DNA from: Microplitis mediator
Lineage: Eukaryota > Arthropoda > Insecta > Hymenoptera > Braconidae
Assembly: GCF_029852145.1 (NCBI RefSeq)
Contig: NC_079970.1
Location: 25,486,331 to 25,550,330 of the forward strand
Direction of reading: 5' to 3'
DNA length: 64,000 nucleotides
Within the stretch, counting starts at the first letter, position 1. Each line of letters begins with the position of its first letter. Positions 33,789 to 45,000 of this stretch are shown in pieces. The notes below the pieces were generated by a model. That model was not told where the DNA came from. It did not search any database and was given only the letters and a program-made list of their open reading frames with translations. The position numbers and the translations under genes are program-made.

Positions 33789-35064
33789 TTACTTTCTTCG
33801 CGTCTTAACTTCCGTCCATCCGTCATCAGCACCAGCAGCAGTTTCATCAGTCTCCATATCTTCGTCATCTCCATCAGTGTCCGAGGAAGAATCCTCTAAA
33901 TTATTCGCTAGCGAATCAGCATGCGATCTATTCCTCTGACTTATAATTTCTTCTCGCGATAAAATCCAGGGTTTTAGGGTCGGCAATTTATCCATTTCTG
34001 ACTGAACTAATTCTAAATTACCTTGGCTGCAGTACTGATTAAATTTAAGCAAAATATTTGCTATCTGTTTCTCACTCTCATCTTCCAACTGAATGTCAAA
34101 CTCGTCATCTATACATTCCTTCAGTTCTTCTGCTAGTTGATCATCTGATAAGTTTTCTACGAAATTATAAAAACATTAAATATTATAAATAAATAAATAA
34201 ATAAATAAATAAATGAAGTTTTATTTTCCAAAATTGTATTGACAATTTATTTTTACCATTCTCATTTATAAAGGTGGTGATGTGATACAAAAAATTACTG
34301 ACACTGTCTTTGGATCCATGCCCATGTTCAACAGCCATCTGAAAAATTAAACGAATTAAAGCCCCAATTATTGACACTCATTTTTATCAGTTGATTTTTA
34401 AATTTATAAAATAAATGACCAAGTAATTAATCGTGACCCAGTATCTGATCTTCGCAACACAAAATTTTATTTTTTTTCAATCATTAATAAAACGAATAAA
34501 ATTGACAGCTCACTAGATATCATTTAAAAAATTTTTTGAGTTGATGCACGAGTGTGAATGTAGCAGACCTCAGACAAATTTAAAATTATAAATAAATAGA
34601 GTAAATAATTAATAAAAAATATTTGCACAAAATGCACTTGTCAATTTTTAAATTTTTTAAATGCGCATTTTTTTAAAATTTGATTTTATTAATTATTTAC
34701 TCTATTTATTTATAATTTTAAATTTGTCTAGTGTCTGCTACATCCACACTCATGTTAATGCGGGGTTCAGTAACTAATTAATTAAAAAATTTTTACACTG
34801 TTAACAATTAAGTTTTTAGCTCAGTAATTATGAATAAATGAATAAAATGTCACTTAAAAATTTAAATTAAACTATCGAGAGTTTAAATATTTTTTACAGC
34901 CCCGGCAAAAATAAAAAATTTGAGGTTAAAAATTTAAATAAACCGGTCAAGTTAAAAATAAATTATGAAATTTAAATTTTATTGAAATTACTTACACGTA
35001 ATGCTGTCCAATTACTAAATAATCGCTGTGTCGCACTGACAAATAAATCTTTTAAATCAGCCAT
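33789..35064 (-). CDS. TSR2: Pre-rRNA-processing protein TSR2 homologue
   Basis: TSR2 is the chaperone that escorts ribosomal protein eS26 and is needed for 20S pre-rRNA processing in small-subunit biogenesis. Exons (minus): 35,064-34,996, 34,338-34,257 and 34,156-33,789, phases consistent, 172 aa (human about 190). The N-terminal helical domain has LFVSATQRLFSNWTALRMAV, followed by HGHGSKDS. The central acidic-helical segment contains LSDDQLAEELKECIDDEF. The acidic run (DTDGDDEDMETDE) and the C-terminal DDGWTEVKTRRK match the family ending, in which the WTxV motif is followed by a basic tail. The start ATG follows directly from the promoter region at about 35,100-35,400. Tail-to-tail with the Patched-like gene. 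Confidence 0.93.
34552..34757. mobile_element. MITE with GAGTGTGAATGTAGCAGAC ends, copy 2
   Basis: Left GAGTGTGAATGTAGCAGACC and right GTCTGCTACATCCACACTC are inverted ends. The interior (AAATAAATAGAGTAAATAAT and complement) matches 17,448-17,655. It lies in the first intron of the TSR2 gene. Flanks TTGATGCA and TTAATGCG are a possible diverged 8-bp duplication. Confidence 0.7.
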
Positions 35065-35329
35065 GCTTGTAACTTATTTATTTGAGGTTAAATCTGACAT
35101 TAAAACATCGAAATAAATTAAATAATAATAATAATAACAACAATGTCAAAAATAATCATAACAATTCATGGAGTCCAAGTAACTGCTGCCGCCTATCGTG
35201 TGTCAGGAAAACTAAATCCATTATTTGAAAATTCCCGCCAGAAATTTTGAAACTTTAGCCCGTGGCGACCAATGAATTCAAACCTCACTCCCGCCTGACA
35301 GCCAATCAGTTTCCTCGACCCCCCACTCT

Positions 35330-35589
35330 TTGACCACCGCGCATTCGTTTGCGCATTTCGTTAGTCGGAGATCGACCTCCATTTTATTTGCACGCGTCTC
35401 TCATTTCTAAGCAGTTTTTATAATCCGTACAGTATTCAATTTAATTTAATTTAATAAACTCGATACATCATCTAATTATTTCCCAGTTTAAATTTAATTT
35501 ATTCATAAATTTTTAAAAAGTGAAATAAAATAAGTGATTTTTAATTAAAATTTTAAATCTCGTGGCTCCGGAGCTCCAAGAGCCGGTAA
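35330..35589 (+). promoter_or_regulatory. Less AT-rich promoter-like region with a possible non-coding exon ending in a donor site
   Basis: The stretch CGCGCATTCGTTTGCGCATT through TCCATTTTATTTGCACGCG is distinctly richer in CpG than its surroundings. About 190 bp later GAGCTCCAAGAGCCG|GTAAGT is a strong plus-strand splice donor. On the minus side the same region is the natural TSR2 promoter. A plus-strand transcript from a bidirectional promoter is plausible, but no coding exon for it is recognised before the CSPG4 gene. Confidence 0.3.
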
Positions 35590-37436
35590 GTTGACAAAAA
35601 TAATTATTTTTATTTTAATTACTACGTAATAAATATTTAAATTTAATAAAATAATTAAAAATTTATTCAACTAAGTCTAGGGTACATGAAATTTAAGTCA
35701 ATGACCTTGACATCAGTGGTTTAAAAAAAATTAGTAAAGCCATAGAACCGCAGTTTGATATTAAGCTGGGTATTGATGAAAAAAATCGAGACGAATAAAA
35801 GTGAACATTGGACATTCGATTTATTACATGTGAGTACACTGTTTTTTTTATATTCATTCGACTTGATTAGGGAAAATACATATCACTATTATAAATTTAT
35901 TATTATAATTTTCTATATTTATTTATATTTATATTTATATTATTTATAATATAGACATCATGGCACTCTTATCGATTCGCTTGTAGGATATAAAAAAGGC
36001 CTAGATTATTTTATTATATAATCTGCTAATTATCAAACATATCATTAATTATTAAATCTATATTATAAATTATATGTGATAAAAATATTAGCAGACCTTA
36101 GTTGTGTAAAAAATTAAAAAACCGGGTTCGTAAACTGAGAAAAAAAAGTATATAAATATTTGACTGAATAATTTTTTATTAAAATTTTTTTCTTTATTAA
36201 AATCAAGTAATTTTTGAAATTTTTAACAAATTGAGTTATTTTTAAATGTGCACACATAATATTTTGAAAGTCTTGTTTGTGAATTTTTAAATTTTATTTT
36301 CTACGAATGTTGAATTTTTAAGTGAAAAAATTTAGTCAAAATTTCATCCAATCAATTTTATTTTTAATATCAGTGACGTTTCAAAATCGCACAATATTTT
36401 TAAAAAATTTGAATGTAATAAAAAAAAAAATGTATGAAAAATTAACTCGAAGCGAAACTTGAGTTAATTTTTTTTCCCGCGTTTATTTAAAAATTTAAAA
36501 ATATCAGTTGTCTGCTAGTTAAATTATCGTAAGTATCCATACAAAAAAAGTGTATTCTAGGCATATAAAGTAACAATTTAAAAAAGTTAAATTAATATCA
36601 CTTATATTGACATAAATTTAAAACTCTGAATGTGTGTTTTGATAATCCATACATCAGCAATGATTAATTTAAAATTAACAGTCAATGTCATTGATTATTA
36701 ACGATAAACGACATAATTTATTCTCTTTGTAACATGTCATTATTTATTCAATTGATTTTATTATTTCATCTTACTCTCAGTAAAAACCAACGAGCTCATT
36801 CATTTCAACATTCATAAATTTCAAAATATTTAATACTGAAACACGCGTTAAATTATCGTTATATTTTTTATAATAATTAATATTATTCATTAATTTCTAC
36901 AAATAATTTCTTTTAATCGGCATCGAAGGCCTCTCGCATACAACACGCAGTATTTTTTAAATATTTATATTTATATATATTTATATATTCTGTTTTAATC
37001 ACGACATTATTTTTATTTATACACAAAATTAGTTATATTTATTAATATATATTTATAATTAATAACTCTTATAAATTATCATGTGCAAACATAGATAATT
37101 ATTTTATTTATTTTAATAATTAATTAATTATTAGTATCATTATTATTATTATTATTATTGATCTATTACAATTGTATACAGCATTATAAAATTAAAAGAT
37201 TTTCGATGTTGAATACAATTATAAATCACCATATTATCAGCACACATGATTCGATAAAATATCTCACGATATACATTCAATTAATTATTAATTAATAAAT
37301 TTAATAACCAATTTTAATTATTAAAAAATAGTAATTATCAATATTAATAAGGTAAAATTAATTTTCATTCATCATCATCATCACCATTATAATTATTATC
37401 ATTATCATTATGACAGGTATAAAATAAAAATGATAA
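35590..37436. other. AT-rich intergenic DNA, no gene seen
   Basis: Very AT-rich, with TTA/TAA microsatellites (for example 37,139-37,160) and no conserved coding frame. If the donor at about 35,589 is real, this may be intron sequence of a plus-strand transcript. Confidence 0.45.
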
Positions 37437-37487
37437 GCTATATTTAGGGGCAGGTATATGCGACTCAGCCATACGTGACCCAAGCAA

Positions 37488-37645
37488 AAATAAAAATCTA
37501 CTGGATCTATTTTTCGGAAATGTTTCACTCGTCACCCGAAAACGACAGGCCACTCCCAACTACCCCTTAAGTCACGTTTAGACACAAATTTCAGGAATTA
37601 TTTTCATTTTTGTTGCGTAAAAAACGTTCCGATCTTCAGGTACAT
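37488..37645. mobile_element. CTTCAGGTACAT-ended element fragment nested in the fold-back
   Basis: The segment from CTACTGGATCTATTTTTCGG to CGTTCCGATCTTCAGGTACAT matches the right three-quarters of 53,255-53,470. It interrupts the left arm of the fold-back; the right arm has different DNA at this position. The left end appears truncated. Confidence 0.65.
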
Positions 37646-37785
37646 GCCGCATCATACTTATCTAGAAAATTCCCGCTCCAATAAAATATCTACCATCTCA
37701 AAATCTCTACCAATGAAAAAATCTACCATGATACAATCACTACCAGAAAAAAAATACTACCAAGTTGCATTTATGAATACACTCT

Positions 37786-37974
37786 ATGATCCTGAAGTTA
37801 GCAGACAATTCAAATTTTTTGGATTTTTTTTGAACAATTAAATTTGAAGAAAAAGAAAACTAAAATATGCACATGTAAAAAATTTAAAAAACTACAGGTG
37901 CAATTTTTTTCTTATGGTTTATCGTCTAAAAAAAAATCCAAAAATTATTAGACGCCTGCTAACTTCAGTATCAT
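37786..37974. mobile_element. hAT-like MITE nested in the fold-back arm
   Basis: Ends ATGATCCTGAAGTTAGCAGA and CTGCTAACTTCAGTATCAT, the family of 7,240-7,445. Flanks TACACTCT and TAAACTCT form an 8-bp duplication with one mismatch. The opposite arm of the host element runs through this site without the insertion, giving an empty-site comparison inside the window. Confidence 0.8.
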
Positions 37975-38565
37975 TAAACTCTACCGTTTGAAATCCCTAC
38001 CATCAACTTTAGAATGTATATTTTACAGAAAATAAATTTATTTTTAATTAATTGGGAATAATTTGGGAAGATTTAGGAATATAATTTTATTATTCAGCAC
38101 TACTTAATTAATGGATAATTATTTAAAATTCTTTGAACATGTAGTGCGCATGTTAGAAAATGTAATTAATACGACTTTTTTGTTAGCTAATAGTAAACTA
38201 TTTGGGAAGAAAGTTATGAATTGTTTTAGTTTTAAAATCCCAAATGCTTATTATTCATTAATTAATTCGTCCTAAATAATAGAGTCATATTCCTAAATCT
38301 TCCCAAATAATTCCCAATTAATTAAAAATAAATTTATTGTCTGTAAAATATATATTCTAAAGTTGATAGTAGGGATTTCAAACGGCAAAGTTTATTCATA
38401 AATGCAACTTGGTAGTATTTTGTCTGGTAGAGATTTTGAGATGGTAGATATTTTATTGGAGCGGGAATTTTCTAGGTAAGTATGATGCGGCTGCTTTCAA
38501 TTGGGTAAAGTTATATTTTTGGTAAGATCGCTTATGGCTGAGTCGTATACCTGCCTATTTAGGCC

Positions 38566-39091
38566 GAGAATAAATCGTATAATAATTGTTTTTTAAAAAT
38601 AAAAATAATCTCAAATAAAAAAATTTGTCGATTAAAAAATCACCTGCTACGTAATTTTACACTTTACATTTATTTATGGAACTCGTTGGAATGCTTTTAT
38701 TACATTTACCTATTTTTATACATGTTTTTTTTTTTTGAGTTTTTAAAAAAATAACTGACAGGAAGAATCGAAAAAAAAATATATTTTTTAACAGACAAAT
38801 TTTTTTAATGAGAAATATATTGATTTATTTAATTCAATGAAATCATTTCATTTTATTTTATTTTATTCAATAATATGTTTAATGCAGTGCGATATATAAA
38901 ACTTATAGAGGTCTACAAAAACGATTAACGGACGAGAACGCCTAGAGCATTTAGTCGTTCCAGTGAAATTACAGTCTTTTTTTTTTGTTATTTATTTATT
39001 TAAAATAATTTTACGTACCCGGGGCAAAAGGTTATCCGGGTTCGTGTTGGGACATCGGGGATACATCGGAGTGACCCGATGTGGCCGAATG
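38566..39091. other. 3' flank of the CSPG4 gene
   Basis: Presumed 3' UTR of the minus-strand CSPG4 gene. ATTTATTTATTT at 38,991-39,002 supplies AATAAA hexamers on the minus strand. Nothing else is recognised. Confidence 0.45.
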
Positions 39092-42000
39092 CTAGACCCA
39101 GTACTGATTTCTCCTCAGTAAAGGAGCTGTTCTGCGTGTGGTTGTAGGCAGTGGCAGTGGGGGGAGGTCTGACGTATCAAAACTACTCCACTCGTCAGCG
39201 TCCGCGACACCGTAAGGATACCTCGCAGACATGTCGGCATCTGAGCCAGCAATGCTGTCTAGTGGGTTGAGAGGAATCACCTTGCACTGTGGCAGCGAGG
39301 ACGTGATAGACGAGTGCATTGACAGAGGCGTGCTCGAGTTAATGTCAATGTGATCATGTTCATAACGCTTCAAATGCGGTGTAACTGGCATCAAATGATC
39401 CGGTGGTCGCGGCAAGGGTATTACGCCCACAGTGGGAGTCGGTTCATTTGTTTTATTCTCTTGATTACCTTTGTACCTTTTGTGCCGACAGCGTATCAAA
39501 ATAATGGTAAATATTCCGAGCACAAATACACCCAATAGCATTCCCAGTATGAGAATGTAGTCATGATTAATATTGGGGGCAAGTGCCATTTCCCCTTCGT
39601 GTCCCACTGGATCCATCGGTCCTCCTAGCGTACTATTAGACACTTCAGGATCCGATTTAATCTTCATCTCTAGCACACCATCTGCTGGTTGATATGTCGC
39701 GGCAGTGAGAGTAAAATGGAAGCTATCACGCAACCCTCCAGAGGCACCGCCAGTATTACCATTACTATTGCTATTACTAGTTCCAGTATCTGTTGTATGA
39801 ATTCTACGACAAACTACATAAATAACACCAAGTATGATATCACGATGTGAAAATCTTGATATTTCACGTTCTCTCGTACTGCGTTTGTCACCCGAATTTC
39901 TTATAATACGTTTTATTTTACAGTATCGTGATTTACCGGTTATACGGTAAATTGGATTTCCATTAGTCGCTTCAGCTAATGGGGTTGCGTCCATTGATTT
40001 CAGCGTTATCTGATTTTTATCACCGGCAAACGCCAGCATTGGTCGTATTATCATCAATGGTACAACTTTTATAGTTACTTTAATACCCCATACCTCGTAA
40101 TCACTTAATCGAGCTGAAAGTATAAAACTGTCGTTAGATGCGGTCATATCTGTTTGCACAAACACAACGCTTTTGGATAATAAATCAGGATGTTTAAATT
40201 TTATCGCGGCAACATCTCGTACGTAGAGAGTACCGTGTCTTGGTGGACTGGTTATTTCGTAGGTGACGTGCTCATGCCGGGCATTCGTATCAAGTATAAT
40301 ATTTTCTTCCGTGACGATCCCCATATTGAAGCCCTGCTGGAGCGTCACGGGGTTGGCCGTTGTGATGTTTAATTTTATTGGTAGGACGTGGACGTTGAAT
40401 AAGGTGTAGACGGGCGTGAATCGTCCGTCAGAAACCCGGAAATAAAATACTACTGCTTGAGAAGAGCCATTGTGTTCGTAAACAAGTCGGTTTGAATCGA
40501 CGTCCTGCTGGGTAAATTTAGTGACTTGTCGTACGTCGGAGGAATTTTGTTCAAAGGTAAACAGCAAAAGACGTCCGGCAGTTGGTTCTGATATGACATC
40601 GTACACCAGTTCTTCCGGTGGTGTATCTGCATCTGTAGTCAGCAGACTTTCACGGTCTATTGTTTGGGTTTGATTCTGCACAACCGTGATAAATGGGTTC
40701 TTTGTTACCAGCTTGAATGGCTGGTCGTTTACCGGTGAGATAATCACGGGAATAGTTGCGTTGCACAGCATTACGTGCCCGGGTGTAAGATAGAGGGAGA
40801 AGTTAATATTGTCCTCAGTACTGTCTGAATGATCATGATAGTACGCCACTTTGCCGCCCTCGATTTGAGGCTGAGTAAATGTCGTTATGTTTAAATCAGG
40901 AAGCAGCATTACGTGTCCATAGATCGGCTGATTTGTTAAGCGCGATAACACCGCGGGATTTTCAATTCCGGTTTTTGTTCGTAAATATTTTATAATCCCG
41001 CTGATATTCATCGATACTGAGGCTGTACCTCCTTCTTCAACGTGCACCGGATTCGTTGTGATATAGCGGCCCAAGCCGCCACTTGATACGGAAACGTCTA
41101 TTTGAAATATCTGAAATAAATAATGATAATAATGACTGGTATTTAATTAAATTTGAATTTGATAATTGAAATTCAATGGATCTTAATTGAAAACAAATTA
41201 TTTAAAATTAAATATCCGTAAATTTATATTAATGTTTGTTAATAATACGAGTCTAATTAAAAATAAATTACCAATTAGGTATTTAATTTAAAATTTAATC
41301 ATTTAAATTGAAAATTTTTAGCATAATTTAAACAAACAAAAGGCTTTTGTGACGGACATAATTAAAAACGTATTAATTAAGTTTACTCAAAACGTTTTGT
41401 TGATGAAATAATTTAAAAGTTAATTACAGTGAGTTTTTAATATACAATTTATTACCTGATTCTTGATAATCTCAGCAAATGGTGTTTCCACATCGAAAAT
41501 AAATGAATCATTGGTCGATAAATCCATAAATTGTTTTGTGTGTTCGTAGGTGACTTTGCTGTAATTTAAATCTTTTTGTGTAAATCTGTCAACTTCTTGC
41601 CAAGTCCCCTCATTTGTCTCCATTATTATTTTTCCCAGATGCGGTGGACGCCTTACGATATATTTTATTTCGCGTTGTTTATCAGTACACATTACCAGCA
41701 GTAGTTTATCCGTAATTGGTTTTCTCGTTAACGGAAAAATATTAAGCCCATCATTTCTATAAATACTCAATTTAACCGGCATTGTTTCGACAACAATGTC
41801 GTACTGTTGTGTTGTGTGCAACCCATCAAACAACACAAAGCTAAAAGATGCATCTGTTCCATTGGTATGCGTTATTAATACCAGCGACTGATCGATTTGC
41901 TGCTGTGTAAAATTGTAAATGTCGATGTTTGTTGAATTAACCAGCGAGAAATATAAATTTTTAATGATCGTAACATTATAAATAATTTCCGCTGGATGCG

Positions 42001-45000
42001 TATCGTTGTCAAAGGCTGAGAGATTATTCGGTGTAATAACAGCACTGCCGCCTTGCCACAGTTTAATATTTGTTTGATTTGACAAAACGGGAAGTTGATC
42101 GTTCACCGGCTGTATATTTATCCAGACATCAACAGGTTGACTTGTTTTGTCACCCGCAGTTATTATCACTTGAAAATAATCCGTGTAACTTTCATCCCCA
42201 TTGTGTTTGTAGTAAATAATACCCGCGTCTAAATGTTTTTGAGAAAACTTTTTCACCTGATTCTGTTTTACTGAATCCATTATCGTGCCGTGTTTCGGTT
42301 TGTCAATAATGCGGTAGTCTGTTAATTTTCCGGTGTAATAAGTTGTGATAACATGAAAATTAGAGGGTTCAATTATCGAATTTTTACCTTCAACGACGGT
42401 TATATTAGCAGCCTTAATGTAAAGTTTGTCTGGTATAATTATAAAATCAATAACAAGACCTCGCATCCACGTAATTCCATTGGTAACATCCACAACGAAA
42501 CTGTCCTCAGTTTGATTGGCAACCGACTGTACGTAGTAAACACGACCCTCGTTAATTACACTCTGATCAAAGTGCCTTACGAGATTTGCCTCGTAGTCAT
42601 CTTTCGCCTCTTCACTGCTACTACTGCTGCCGCTGCTGGTGTGCCCGTCACTCGGTGTTTGTATTTCCAAATAACCATTTCTCGGCCACTCACGTATCAA
42701 ATAAGTTATCTCTGCTGAAGGTATTTTCGGATGGCCGATTTCTAGATTCTTACGACTAATCAGAACACTCGTTGCCTCTTCAACTAGAATAACACGATTA
42801 CTCTGAACAATCAGAGGTTCCCAGTACCCTTTGGGATAAACTTTTATTATGATTCTCGTCTCAGCAGACACTTTGCCATTTACCGTAACATTGACACGGA
42901 ATTCGTCTTTAGTCATCGAGCCGCCTAAATGACGATAGGAAATGAGCTTCTGCGCAAGTTCCTCACGATCGAATGCACTCGCTTCGCGATTATTTTTCAA
43001 TATCACGCCGTGCTTTGATCTGCTCGATATAGCGAACTTAACGTCTTTATCGTTGATGTCGACATTAGTGGCAATATCAAAGTCCTTTGTTGTGAACACA
43101 ACGGAACCGTTGTACTGCACGATCGATGCATTGCTTTCAAGGAATCTGACGTAAGGTGCACTTGCTCGAATACTTAAACTACCCTGTGTACGTAAATTAC
43201 CGTCGCTAACTTGATAATCTAAATACCCGTTATCATCGCCCTGATGTTTGAATAAAACACGCCGATAATTAATATCCTGCTGAGTAAACTCTTCGAGACG
43301 AACTCGGTTTGCGGGATTTGAAGGATCTACCGCTGAATAAATTCCTCCATTAGTGACATTACGAATAATATAAATCAAGTCTTCAGGACGGGTCCCCAAG
43401 TCGCGATCGACGTACATCAATTCTTTGTTTGTTATCACACGTTCGCCATTAATGACAACGTCAAATACCGCATTAACTGAGGATTCCGGTGGATTGTCAT
43501 TAATCAATGTGACGTCGATGTCAAACGTTCCGACGTACATGAAATCTGTGTCGTCAGTTGACACCGAAAAATACTGAAATGAATCTTTTGTTGTTTCAGA
43601 GTCATCGTGAACGTAAAAAACTGATTGACTTGAAAGTTCTTCAGAAGTAAAGGATATTATGTTTGATCTCGATGTTTGATTTGAAACACATTGTATAGAC
43701 AGGGATCCGTGATGTGGCAGTCGGGATATATTGTAAAGCAGCCCATTCACTTTATAATCTTTGGGATTTATTCGAGTGATACTCAAAGCTACTTGTGATC
43801 CTTCCTTAACATTTAACGTCTCCTTAGTTGCTGCAGCTGGGAGCGGGTGAAATGGTAACGCCGACAATGAGGAGGACAACGGGAATGAGGGCTTTGAGCT
43901 TGCGCCAATCGAATATTTAATTGAGAGACTTGAAGTCAAGGGTTGACATTGCGGTGCACTCACTTGGAATAAAATTTCATCGTCAATAGACGAATATGCC
44001 CTCTTGAATAATCGATACTTGAGTTTACCCATATCAATGTCTTCTTGAGTAAATTTATCGCCTTTAACCAAATAACGATCTTCATTATTATTATTATATA
44101 TAATAATATTACCAAAGTTTGGTAATTTTAATATCGTGAATTCGATATTCGACGACAGAGTTATCAATGGATTTGTTTGATATTTTAAATAACCACTGGT
44201 TAAATGAATTTCCTTGGCATCGGTGAATCCGAGCGCCGCCCGGTTTATTTCCTTCAGCTCCATATCAATAAACGTTATTTTGAAGTCAAAAGTTTGCTGT
44301 GTTTTAACGTCTCTTACACTCGCTTGAAATTTGAAAACATCTTGAGCAGGACTTGCGGCATTATGCAGATATCTTATGATACCCGATTCAATTTCTTTGT
44401 TCGTGAAATTATCAACATTTATCCAATAATTTGTCTGGGACTTGAATTTTTGTACGACGCCGTACTGCGGAGGCACCATGATGCTGTATAATATTTCAAC
44501 ACTCGTGTCGTCAGAATTTGTTGCGAAGGAAATATTCGCTGGTGTTAAATATGAAAATGACTGATGTACCACCACTAGGCCGGTGTTGTGTTTTAATTTT
44601 ATCTGTAGTGGATACGCAGATATTCTTAGAAAAGACGGCTTACTCGTCTCCCTCCCGTCAGTCACTTGTAGGCCCAGCATGGCGTTCGATTTAGCTGCAA
44701 AATAATTCAATTTAATTATAAAATGTATAATTAAACATCAATCAATTTAATGAGCTCGTTAATTAAAAACAAAATAAGTCGTTGATAAATTATCGAACAG
44801 CTTAATAATTAAATCCATTATGGAGTTAATAAATTTATATATATACGTCATAATAATGTTTGACATAAATCAGATAAAAATAACATTGTTAACGTATAAT
44901 AAAACTCACTGTTTCCATGATGAACATAGGAAATGAGTCCGCGAGCCAACTCGCTCTGAGTGAAAGTCTCGATGGGACCGGCCGATGATTGATTGACTTT

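Larger units (their letters stand above)
37444..38565. mobile_element. Long-arm fold-back element with two nested insertions
   Basis: Left arm starts GGGGCAGGTATATGCGACTC. The right arm ends with GGCTGAGTCGTATACCTGCC, its complement. Inward, arms of several hundred bp pair through ATCATACTTATCTAGAAAA, GGAGCGGGAATTTTCTAGG, AAATATCTACCATCTCAAAA and CAACTTTAGAATGTATATT blocks and their complements. The left arm is interrupted by two other elements (about 37,488-37,645 and 37,786-37,974) that are absent from the right arm. No transposase reading frame. Confidence 0.8.

Noticed and set aside
42353..42718. Plus-strand open frames antisense to CSPG4 exons
   Set aside because: Shadows of the long conserved minus-strand coding exon.
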